A DNA stretch of 64,000 bases from Serinus canaria (taxonomy: Eukaryota > Chordata > Aves > Passeriformes > Fringillidae): NCBI RefSeq assembly GCF_022539315.1, contig NC_066316.1, positions 52,701,994-52,765,993 of the forward strand. Direction: 5' to 3'. Numbering within the stretch: position 1 is the stretch's first letter; every line of letters starts with the position of its first letter. A program made the translations under genes and the position numbers. This document shows, piece after piece, positions 12,761-23,029 of this stretch. Below the pieces are notes generated by a model. It was not told the origin of the DNA, searched no databases, and was given only the letters and a program-made list of their open reading frames with translations.

Positions 12761-13280
12761 TTACCACAATTTTTTTTGTTTTCTTTGTTCCCAGAAAAAA
12801 AAAAGCCTTTTTTTTTTTTTTTTTAAGAAACCAGAGAATAAACACTGGCCATCATAGCATTTGTTGTGAAAGATGAGAGGACAGGGGAAATCCCTTGTGG
12901 TGATGTTAAAGTTTTCACTTTGTCAATGACAAAATCAGAAGTACACAAAACCCAAAAGTAATTTCCTTAAAAAGGAAAGCAAGCAGGGTAGATATATCAC
13001 AAGAACCAGCTGATATCCAGGCAGATAGGAACATTACCCCCAGAAAATCTTTGCCATCCATCCTGTCATGTGAATGACGCAAGGTATGATGGGGCTGGTA
13101 CATGTACCACGTCCAGTGGAACTTGTGGGTATGGTTCCTGAAAAGAGAAAGTGTAATGGCATCTGGCTGATTATTATTCAGGTTGTTCCAGCACAGACTT
13201 ATCATCTGCTTTAAAAGTATTTAAGGTGCTTGACAAGATGCAGAATGCAACAGAAACAAATCAGCAACTTTCTAGTCTGC
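12761..13280. other. Intergenic or distal downstream sequence with poly(A)/poly(T) tracts
   Basis: An A-run (12795-12804) is followed by a 17-base T-run (12808-12824). A short minus-strand segment at 13066-13137 has a good splice-acceptor context and an open frame to a stop (see findings). Nothing else was recognised. Confidence 0.5.
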
Positions 13281-16044
13281 AAAATTTTATTAAGCAACAG
13301 CTGGACAACTCTTACAACTCCAAATCATCAAGGAAAAATAGGGCAATCAGTCCATCTCTCAATCATGTAGACAGTAAAGAATCTGGACAAACCACACTTT
13401 TATAGGGAAACCAACAATACTTTCTAGGCACCTCCTGCAAAATCTATTACACAAGATACATAAAAGGAGAGGCAGATCAGGGTAGTTTTTAAGTACAACA
13501 GAAACCAAGTATACCATGGTATATTCAGGAGAAAAAAAAAGGAGATTCAAAAAAATATAATTAAAAAATAGTCTAGGTAAGTAAAGTTCACAAATGGTGT
13601 ACCAAATTTTCAAAAGCCTTAAGAAAAACATGCTGGGCTTGCTCATTTAAGAATGCATGCACCTGCATGACTCTATGCTCATTAAATTTAAAAGGAAAAT
13701 TAAAAAACAAAACCAAACCAAAGAAAAAAAAAAGAAGAAAAAAATCCCAAATCACTTTCAAAGTTATAGTACCAAAATAATGCATTTATAAACAAATGCA
13801 ACTCCCCTTCTTTTTCAAGAAACACTACAGTGCCTTTTCACTCGAATGCATCCCCATGCTATTCCACAACACCATATATTTTATCTACAATAAACAACAA
13901 GGTCTTGAACAGACATACCCTTCCCCAAACACACAACACACTAACAGAAAAAGAAGGAGCAAATGCTGAAATAGTGAAACGGAAATGAAAAGCAACCAAA
14001 GGCAAATCAAGTGTCAAGCAAACTAAAGAAACAAAGGGCAAGTTAGAAAAGTTCTGAACAAATAGCTTCCAACAACATAGGTAAGAATTACTGGCCGAGC
14101 ATTATTCCTGTGAAATACTTGAAACTCAGGTGTTTACACACTGTTCCAAAACATTTCTCTTTCATTATTACTTTAATCGTTGTCTGTATCTTAAGCCATC
14201 TATTTGGCCAGTCAGATAAAATTCCAAAAAAATAGACAACCTTTGTCAGGATTTAGAATTGCTGATCAGTCCATATTTTAAAACTGTAAACCAGAGGATT
14301 AAGAACAGACTGGCAGGCTTTGACATCACACCATCGAAATTTTCATTGAACACTCTGGATAGGTAAGTATTTGGTGTTTTCATTTATTTAATTTTGTCTC
14401 ACAAAAGCATGTTTTCTTGATCCTGCAGTCAGCTCTGTGTCAGCAAACCAGTGCACTTGCCTAGTGCTCCCAAACAATCAAGTTGCCTTGAAACACAAAT
14501 TTCTCATTACCGATTCATTTGCAAAATCAAAAGTTAAAGGGTGAAGCTTTTAGTTTTCTTAGCAAGAACTGCTTCACTGAATCTTATTTCATTCTTTTGT
14601 TTCATTAATTGCTTTTGCCTTAAAAATTTTCTGGATGCATCAACAATCAAACCACCCAAAGAAATTCCTGATATATCTTCAGTAATATCAGGCTACAGGG
14701 AAAGCAGTCTTTTAATCTTAAAAACATCTCTGTAGGACTTCTTAAGAAGAATATTAAATAAATACAAAGACAAAATAATTCACATAGACCATTGTTCACG
14801 AGTAGTAATTAATTTTATTCCTTTGAGAATGGTGCATGTAAATTCCAATCCTGTAAAGAAGACCTGTGGTGCCCCCCTGCAGACTATTCCTGAGGGCAGC
14901 AAGACTCTAAATTGGTATTTACTAATGAAGGTTTGTGCCTTGAAGGGGAAGAGACATGAACACAAAAACCAATTTGTCTACTGGAATTTTTGTAAGCAGT
15001 ATAGGTGACTTGCTCTCTTACACTGGGAAAACTATTATGCCAATCTCTAAATAACATAAACAGCTTGCCCTCCTGTCCTGTAATGGAATCCTACAAATGG
15101 GAATAAAAGTAAAAAATTTGAATGACTACTCTGTGGCCAGGATTTTACTTCTAGCATTCTTAAAGGGGGGTTACACAGAGCTGTCAACACGGCTTTTGGG
15201 TAATGCTCTATAATTTCCTTGAGTGGATATGTATGGGTCATACAAGTAATTTTTACCTTATAACCACAGAGTAATGGGGAAGTACCTTTTGGGTTGGATT
15301 CTGGTCTCTTATGTGTCTTGGTGTAACCATGCAGTGAGGCTGGAAGTTGGCCCTCTGTCAGCATGCCAGACAAGGGTCTCATCTCTTACCAATCTCTAAG
15401 TCTGATTTACTGGTCTGGAGTAATTTGGGCCCTGCAGACATGCAATTCCTAACTGCTGCTCTGGGAAACACATTCTTAAAAGTTAATGAAAATTTACTGT
15501 GTCTTCTCTCCCCTTTCATTTCATCAAATCAGTTTTTGCACTTTCTGCTCTTTTTATATGAGGATGTAAAATGTTTCCGAGAGGTAAGAGGGCACCAAGG
15601 TAACATAGGATCACACACATCAGGCTGCAAAAAGCAAATGCACAGAAATTGTCTGAGACAACAGTCAGACAAGCTCCAAAATCTCCAATGTCGTAATTTC
15701 TGAGAGGACACTAAAAAGACACTTCAAGGAAAGCCTGGATCTATGGAAGGTTTAGGCTGAAGGCTTCAGGAAAGTTAGGTATCCTTGTCTGACACCTGTA
15801 GACCTTCATGCATCTTCATAAAAACACTGTTTTACACACAAGTAAAAGTTTGCATCACAGCAAACTTTTGTAACTGAGATTAACCTGTGTACAGATTTAC
15901 TGATATTCAGGCAGCCTGTGGCACATGTTACTGTGGTCTCTGGAACTGAGTGCAAAATTGCTAATGTGATAATTCCTTTTTCTTTTTTTCCCCTCTCTTA
16001 CCCCCCAGCTTCTCACAGTTTCTCAGGATGTTGCAGAAACATGT

Positions 16045-16070
16045 ATTCTTACTGTTTAAACAGTAAGAAT
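16045..16070. repeat. Perfect 26-bp palindrome
   Basis: The 13-base arm ATTCTTACTGTTT is followed immediately by its exact reverse complement. There is no spacer, so an RNA hairpin would need to open the centre. It is followed by a partial direct copy of its left side (CATGTACTCTTAC near 16078). Confidence 0.95.
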
Positions 16071-16101
16071 GCAGAATCATGTACTCTTACTTTTAATTTA
16101 T

Positions 16102-16129
16102 ATTTAAAGTCTGTTGTCAGACTTTAAAT
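16102..16129. repeat. Perfect 12-bp stem with 4-nt loop
   Basis: Arms ATTTAAAGTCTG and CAGACTTTAAAT are exactly complementary around the loop TTGT. It lies 31 bp from the palindrome at 16045-16070. Confidence 0.95.
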
Positions 16130-16249
16130 TTAAATTTTTAGATTCTGTTCGAGATAATACTATTTTGAGGATATCACCATTATTTTTTCAATATTATCAG
16201 GTTTTTGGTTTCATCCTTTTGCAACTCCAGCAGAGCAGATTCTTACTTC

Positions 16250-16520
16250 AGATGGACACCATGGCTGCTGGCTGGCATCAGGGCTCTCTCTGCCCAAAGC
16301 TGCTGCAGCCAAACTCCATGGCAGCTTCATGCTGCTCTTGGAGCAGACCTAGAAGGATGAGTGGAGCAACACCTGCTCCAACAGGTCTCCTATGGAGCAT
16401 CTTGAAGGGGCAAAGCTGCTGCAGGCAACGTCAGGGCACAGCTCCATGAGCTCTGTGCAGCGCCTGCCAGAAGCACTGCGGCGGTGCTGGAAGCAGCTGA
16501 GCCCCGCTGCAGAAGGAGCA
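16250..16520. other. GC-rich patch of unknown origin
   Basis: This stretch is clearly richer in G and C than the AT-rich sequence on both sides and is full of CTGCTG, GGAGCA and GCAGC words. The plus strand stays open for about 110 codons here, but the translation looks like no family I know. The composition is compatible with a degraded ERV LTR; this is not established. Confidence 0.4.
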
Positions 16521-16721
16521 CTTCTAGGCTGAGCAGGGGAAAATGCTTCAGAGGAAACTGCTACACTATTCCTTGTACCTCAGCTGATTCCAAGCTAGCT
16601 TGCCTGTACCTCCACCTGGCACTGCAGTGTGCCATCACCAACCCCTACTGAACTACAGTGACCTCCTGACAAACAGTGTTGTTGCACCCTCTTATCACGT
16701 AACCCACCTTATCTTGTACCT

Positions 16722-16805
16722 CAACAAAAAGCAAACTATGCCTTCTCTTTTTTAAGCCACTCCCAACAAAAAGCAAACTATGCCTTCTATTTTTCAAGCC
16801 ACTCC
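16722..16805. repeat. Tandem duplication, 2 x 42 bp
   Basis: Units 16722-16763 and 16764-16805 both start CAACAAAAAGCAAACTATGC and differ at only two positions by eye, so the duplication is young. Confidence 0.93.
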
Positions 16806-17043
16806 CAATCAGAGCATAGTTACAAATAAAGAAGGAAAACAGAGAGCAGATTTCTGCAGGTCCCAAAGAACTCACCTAGACTCTTTGTAGTCTGCATAGT
16901 TCTCCATAGCAAACTCATTGCCTTTAGCTGCCAAAAAATATTTTTGCCTGCATTATGAAGTTTTTACATATTATCCAGCAAAACCAGGTCTTCCTATAAG
17001 GATTTTTAATTTCCTGCAGCAAAATATAACGGCTAGCAAACAA

Positions 17044-17049
17044 TTTATT
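17044..17049 (-). terminator. Candidate TULP4 poly(A) signal
   Basis: TTTATT on the plus strand is AATAAA on the TULP4 strand, about 4.1 kb after the stop codon. Other hexamers of the same kind are at 17807-17812 and 13286-13291. Sequence alone does not say which is used. Confidence 0.25.
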
Positions 17050-20000
17050 ACAAAGATGCTCTTTAAATATAAATAAGTGTGTATAACTCACTGATACGGA
17101 GTAAAAAAATAATCCCTAAATCACTCATTACATTATGCAAGAAAAATAATTTGGTTTTTGGACATTAACAGGAAATCTGCATTAAATTATCTTCAAAAAA
17201 CCACTCAAAACTCCCTATAGAAAAATCAAACCCAAACTAAAACAAAAAACCAACCCAACAGAAACAAAACAAACTCCCTAGACCGTTAAAATTATTGCAC
17301 AACTGAAAAAAAAAAAGCTTTGGAAAAAACATCCTTTACATCCTTTCAGTGGAAATTACTGCATATATAAAATAACTAGCTATTTCTGAACACTTTGCTA
17401 CATTCTTCCAAGAAGTACTTAAGTTACCTACAGGAAAACTGGGTTTTAATAACAAAATAGAAAATGTAACATCTATCTTTTGGCTGAATGCAATAGCAGT
17501 CTTCACAATTTAAGTGATTAAGTGGGGATATTCTAACTTGTTTCCTATATTGTATCTCAATTGAAAATAAAATTACTTTTACTTGTTCTTTTTATAATTT
17601 AGGATCCAGTTGCACACTCAGATTTCTATATATTTACCATTCCTTTCATTAAAATTCTATATATTTTAGAGTATTTTCTTTCTCTAACTGGGGATTCTCT
17701 ACATATTAAAATCCTTAATTAAAGTGACTCGGCTAAATTATTTTCAAAAAGATAAAAGACTATCTTATCTTATAGAATTTTCTGACAAAGAATGTTGGAA
17801 ATAGCATTTATTTTCCCAATTTTTTTGGCAATTATTCATTGTTCTTTGCTGAGGCAGAAACCAGAGCTCTTTCTATGCCATGGCTCTTTGTGAGTGCCAT
17901 CAGAAGGATGCAATCATGACCTGGACCAATGAAACCAAATTACTAACTCTGTTACTTCTTTTACTGGTGTCAATTCTTGGTTCTCCATTAGAATAAAACT
18001 ACTGATTACTGGCAAAATTTGGCAATAAACAAAGTGAAGAGGAATACTGTTCTCTGGAAGGTTAAAGAAACTGCAAGCAGAAGTCCTTATATAGATTAGA
18101 TTTTCTTAAGAAAAGAACATTCACATTGCTTCCATGTCCTAATAATTTTGGCTGGTCATGTTCTTCCAGCTCAGTATTTCTGACATATGACTAAGTGGCC
18201 CTTCCCTTAGCAAGCAAACAAGCCAGCCCTGGTATGTTTCTTGTCTTACAGTGTTCACTGTGTGCCTGTCAAACACTAATTAGGGTACAGCTGGTTAGCA
18301 CAGACCTTAGGGCAGGTGAGGCCTCTCATCAGCCAATTTCCCTCCTTGTGTACTGGAATCAGTTGACTAAGAATTCAACCTACTGTTTTTACAGTATGTA
18401 ACTCAATATAGACAAAAGGGCTTAACAGTGTTTCCTCAATAAAAACCAACAAGTGAAACATTTCCATTGATTTTCAAGGGACCAGAACCAAATCTATTTC
18501 AGTTCCTCTGCTCCACACACATTATACATACAGGCACTCAAACTGAATAAGCTGAATAAGTCAAGCACATGATAAAGAACACAAGTGAGCCCAGACAATT
18601 AAAGAAAGCAGAATTAATTAATTAAAGAAAACACCAGTCTGATAGATGCCAAGGGTAAGGTTGAGCCTGACCACTCCCACACACAAGCAGAAGCTGCTAA
18701 GCTTTGGGATAATACAGGCACGGTATCTACTGCCCCATTCCTTCCTTCCTAGTTCTCCTTCCTCCCTCCAATGACACCATCTCATAGGTGGTTTTTCCTG
18801 GACCTACCCTGTGGGGCATTATCCAATCTAACCCATCACCTCCCCTGGCAACTCTCTGAAACTCCTCTAGTGGCATTGCTCCTCTGTGCTGTACAGCTCT
18901 GGAAACCTCAGCAGAGCAGAAGTTAGCAGCTCACTGCATACTGCAATTTCTACTACAGCAGGGTCTTATGTGAAATGTTCTTCCTCTAGAATAAACCAGA
19001 CACAACACACAGTGGCCCTACTACTAGGACTCAAGAAAAACAAGGAGAAAAGCACATGTATTCATCTTGAGTTATCCGGGCTTTTTCAAGTAAAGAAGAT
19101 AAACCGTGGATGAAAGACAAAGCAGCTGTTGACATCTCAACCAGCATATCTTTCCCAGTGATCTTTTCACTTCAAAAGATCAATTTTTACAAAATTATGC
19201 TGTGATGTTTTGTAATCGAATGTCCAAATAATTATATGAATAGTTTGGGGGTTTGTATATTACTGGTGAAACTATTTCCATATCAAAACATATTCTGGAG
19301 CAAAATGCTGACAAGGAGGAAAGAGAAAAAGCAAGTAAACGTGTGCACAACACATGGACAACAAAGAAACTCTTCTGTGCAAGCAACCTTCTGAAATGCT
19401 CAACATGTCCACATGTGCATCAGAGAGAACTGCACAGTCATACTACAGGTATTAAGCTTTCCTCCATCACACTCCATGTAGACACTGGCTTCCTGCTCTT
19501 AGCTGGAGCAAGTAGCAAGGTGGGTGACAAAAGACATGATTCAGTCCAATTTTTCTTTTCTCTTTCAACTCATTTGTACTCCAGCCAGCCATGATGTTGT
19601 TTTCTGCAACGAATTTGCTTCCCTGATGAAATCTCTTTTTGTAATGACTTGCTACACTTCTGTCTCCTTCCAAATTCAAGCACTGCTGTAGAACTTGATT
19701 GATACTGATTGCTAAGAGGACTGAATGGACTGGGTCTTATTTGCCTGAAAAGCTTTGTTTACATGGTGTAAACACACTGAAATGAGGAGCAAGCACAGGC
19801 ATGGCCTCAGAGGTACATCTGATCACACTGTACCTCTCCCAGCTACAGGCCAAATTCTAGAATACTGATGAACAATGTGAACAAAAAAGTCACACTCATG
19901 ATTATTTCCTCTCCAGTTTTTTTCCACCTACTGAAAGATGTTTATGCCAGTAACAAAAGAAGCAGTGCTTGTAACTGCTCCTCTGTCTTCTGTCAACTAC

Positions 20001-20078
20001 TGCAAGATGTTTATCCCCCTGAACAGCACACAAAACAAGCAGACATCAACCTCTTTGATACAGCAGGTTTTTAAACCC

Positions 20079-20482
20079 TGTTTCTTGCCAGGACAGAGTT
20101 AATTTTTGCAGTAGCCAGGAGAAGACATAGCTAGAACCTAGAGCCTATTCTATCCCATCAGTTTCTGGGGCCATGGGAAGGGTCCCATAGTATGGCAGCA
20201 CAGTCAGGTATTGGCAGAGGCTCCCCTTGGTGGGCACACGTGTGTGAATCCTTCACCTCTCCTACACTGTTATTAACATTGCTGCTGTTACTGTTTGTTT
20301 TCTTATTTCACTGCTGTTTGCAGTAAATGGTTCTTCTATCTACCTGTGATCTTTACTTTTTGTGCCTCCAATTCTCCTCTCCATCCTACCTCAGGGAAGG
20401 GAAAAGGGGAGGGGGCAGTGAGCAAGTGCTGCATGGTTTGGAGTGTTTTAGTAGAAACACTAAATTGGAGAAAACCATTCCT
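20079..20482 (+). mobile_element. ERVL-like solo LTR, antisense to TULP4
   Basis: The left end (TGTTTCTTGCCAGGACAG then AGTTAATTTT) and the right end (CATCCTACCTCAGGGAAGGG, then GGGGCAGTGAGCAAGTGCTG, CATGGTTTGGAGTGTTTTAG) match, with decay, the two ends of a very common avian ERVL-type LTR in the plus orientation. The middle is shorter and diverged. No internal viral genes are present. It lies about 0.7 kb beyond the TULP4 stop codon in the opposite direction. Identification is by recall of the LTR ends. Confidence 0.65.
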
Positions 20483-20939
20483 AAACAATGACAAACACCC
20501 ACAGGAAACAATTTTTTCTCTTCTGAGTAATATATGACTGTTTATAAATTAAACATTTACCTACATAAGCCTCCTTGGAACCTGTGGCACTCAGTTAATA
20601 GCAGGTATCAGAGAAGAAACATATGTCTTCAAGTATTATAGCTTCTTTTCTTTTTTTACTTTTTTGCTGCTATCACTGATGTTTTAGTAGTAGAAGTACA
20701 AACTGGACCAGAAAAAAGTCATGTTCCCTGTTTTAAAAAGAATAGCATGAGATAAGGCAGTCTATCAAAAGAGCAGTCTGTTTTAATCCCCCCATGAGCT
20801 TACATCAGCTACTGTAGCACACACAGCAGAACCACCACAACAAGCCAAAAGCCACACTTCTCCACGTAACACTGAATGGTTCTCAACCCTTCGCTCTTTC
20901 TGAGACCCAGCACAATGCTTGAAAAAAAGAAGAAACCAG

Positions 20940-20973
20940 AAAACAAACAAGCTAACAAACAAACAAACAAACA
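20940..20973. repeat. (AAAC)n simple repeat
   Basis: Repeated AAAC units with one interruption (GCTAAC). On the TULP4 strand this would be a GTTT-rich tract in the 3' UTR. Confidence 0.9.
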
Positions 20974-21168
20974 GAAAACAGCCCCCCACCCTCCACCCCA
21001 TGACTGATTAGAGTTAATGCCCTTCTGGTGGGCACCAAGAGACTTTTCCAGTTTTACTGCCTTCTGAACTCCCAGGCATCTCTGCACACCTAAAGCAGGC
21101 TGCCCTGACATTTTCCATTTGGACTTTATGAGAAGGTTAACATTTTCCTCTCTCCAGTCTCTGCTTTT

Positions 21169-21285
21169 TCATTTGAGGCGTTGAGTCACATTAGCCAGAG
21201 CAACAGCAAAGGCTTGCACTGCAGAAAATGGATACTGAAAGTCCAAAATGTAAGCATTGCCATCAATTCTTCCAAACTGCATCAC
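21169..21285 (-). CDS. TULP4: TULP4 terminal coding exon (tubby C-terminus)
   Basis: This exon encodes the last 38 residues and the stop (TGA at 21171-21169). It starts with V-M-Q-F-G-R and ends with N-V-T-Q-R-L-K, the C-terminal end of a tubby domain, including the last strand and the hydrophobic C-terminal helix (A-V-Q-A-F-A-V-A-L-A) that fills the tubby barrel. A long pyrimidine tract and CCCAG precede it on the minus strand, and the join to the large exon is in phase 0 (Q then V). The MQFGR word is nearly invariant in tubby proteins. Too short to appear as a frame starting with Met, it was found by translating the minus strand. Confidence 0.95.
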   Translation of the reverse strand: MMQFGRIDGNAYILDFQYPFSAVQAFAVALANVTQRLK

Positions 21286-23029
21286 CTGGGAAGCACGGGA
21301 ACAGGAAAAGGGAAGGAAAAGAGAACAAGGTCAAAAAAAATGAACCACAGAAAAGGAAACAGAGAAGAGAATAAGAGCGAATTTTTTCTGCTTTGTAGGA
21401 ACACCCCCCTTTCTCAGGTAATATGAATGGAGCTACAGACAAGAGGGGGTATGATGCCAAAGAACAGTGAGACCACTGTACTTTTCATCTGGATAGAGTA
21501 TTTGACTGCAATATTTCACTCCACAGAGTAAACTGATAAAATATGCTAGACTGCATACAGCATTGGTTTAAGTGGATGGTCACCAACTGCTTCAGCAGAT
21601 ATGGGTACACCAGCATCATGCTTCCTGCAGGAAAGTATCAGTCTCTCCCTTGGAAATATCCTACCATCAACCCAACAGGAAAACAGATTTTGTTTTCAAA
21701 GCAAGAAGCTTTCAGGAAAGGGGAATAACCAATTTCCCTACTCTAGCACTTCATAGCTGATAAGGTGTTAATTTTTGCAGTTCTGTTTCCCTCTGCATAA
21801 ATACCTTCACTAGCACATAATTACAGCAAGAATGAATTAGCAAAGGGGCAGTGAGAGCTGTTTGAAATGCAAAAAAAAAGCAAAACCAGTCAGGTTGTTC
21901 ATTGCTCTTCCACAGGGAATACCTGAAATTTGGCCTATTATTACTGCTTTTTCATTCACTTCATCGGAAATCCAGCTTTTACTTGCTCTACAGCAAAGAT
22001 CCTTGAGCTAGACTGGGGACTGACTGTGCAAATCAAGACAGGCTTTGTTACCCCTGCCAAGAAAAAAAACCCTTGGCTGGGTGGTTTTGCACAGCTGCCC
22101 ATGGGGACATATCCACAGCTATTTAACTGAAGAAGAAAGGGGTACAAATGGCTCTGATTTCTGCCTTTGAGCTGTTGTTTCATAGAAGAAAAACCATAAG
22201 ATTTCGACTGGTCATTCATGTTGGATACTTAAGACATCTAACTCCCAACTTAAATTAGAGGAAGTTGAGAGTCTTGGTATCTTCAGTAAAACAGAAGTGA
22301 CTTACAGCTGGACAAGGAAATAAATATGAGTCTCCTGAATCTCAGTCCAGCATCCTGCTAATTAGCACCACTTACAAGCCTGGGTTTGGTGTAGTAGTAG
22401 TAACATACCATTTTCAGGCCAAAACTAAATGTTTCGATTTTCTGAAGTAGCCATTGATTCTTCTATCTACAGGTGGCCCAGGAGCACTTTGCTTTGGGGT
22501 GTCTCTCTCCTCTAGCATTAAGAGCCAACCCCAGGGGCCTGGTAGCTGCTCACAAGTGGAAATTTTGGCATGAAGGGAAGCTAACTGCCTTAGCTACGTG
22601 CTGCCTGGCTATGTGAGCAGGGCAAGACCTTTGTGAGCAGGGCAAGAAGGGAGTAGTGTTCACTCAATTAGCTGCCGTCCACAACCATCACTGACGGCAA
22701 GTGCAGCTACCACTGCGGAGAGCTATTGTGTTTATTACAAAACCTTCAGCAGTGAGAGCCAGCCAGACTAAAGGAGGCCCTTGTTCCCATGTCTGACTGC
22801 AATAAGACCAAACATATTTTGTGTATTTACTTTACAGCTGAACTTCACCCTACGTGCTGAACTTAGACCTTCGGCAGCTGTTCTTCATCAACCATACGGC
22901 AAAGCTTTTTTTCACAGAACAGCTGACACAAGCAAGAGGCACTCTGCAGCATGAGTGACAGCTTATTCTTGGCATAGCTCTCCTACATCCTGGCCCCCAT
23001 TCCAGCAAACGTGTGCCAACCCTCCCTAC
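21286..23029 (-). other. TULP4: TULP4 last intron
   Basis: The 1.74-kb intron has donor GTAGGG (from 23029) and acceptor CCCAG (to 21286). It contains a 20-bp-period duplication of TGTGAGCAGGGCAAGA (22612-22647) and is otherwise unremarkable. The frame of the preceding exon stays open for about 60 codons past the donor, to 22850, but the translated residues are not tubby-like. Confidence 0.85.
22612..22647. repeat. Two copies of a 16-bp word, 20-bp period
   Basis: TGTGAGCAGGGCAAGA occurs at 22612-22627 and again at 22632-22647. Confidence 0.9.

Larger units (their letters stand above)
13281..17043. other. Sequence downstream of TULP4, possibly distal 3' UTR
   Basis: AT-rich, no protein-coding exon recognised. 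A minus-strand AATAAA hexamer (TTTATT on the plus strand) at 13286-13291 is the farthest poly(A) signal I would consider for TULP4. The stretch also holds the inverted repeats at 16045-16129, the GC-rich patch at about 16250-16520 and the tandem duplication at 16722-16805. Whether any of it is transcribed cannot be told from sequence. Confidence 0.4.
17044..21168 (-). other. TULP4: Probable TULP4 3' UTR, far end unresolved
   Basis: This is the sequence directly after the TULP4 stop codon on its strand. TULP4 messages of mammals are known for a long 3' UTR, and no other gene begins in the interval. I see no minus-strand AATAAA between the stop and the LTR at 20079-20482, so the UTR either uses a variant signal or runs through the LTR. 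The left limit given is only the second of several candidate poly(A) signals. Confidence 0.4.

Noticed and set aside
22850..23029. Read-through extension of the giant exon past the donor, about 60 codons to a stop
   Set aside because: The donor GTAGGG and the tubby C-terminal exon at 21169-21285 continue the domain in frame; the read-through residues are not tubby-like.
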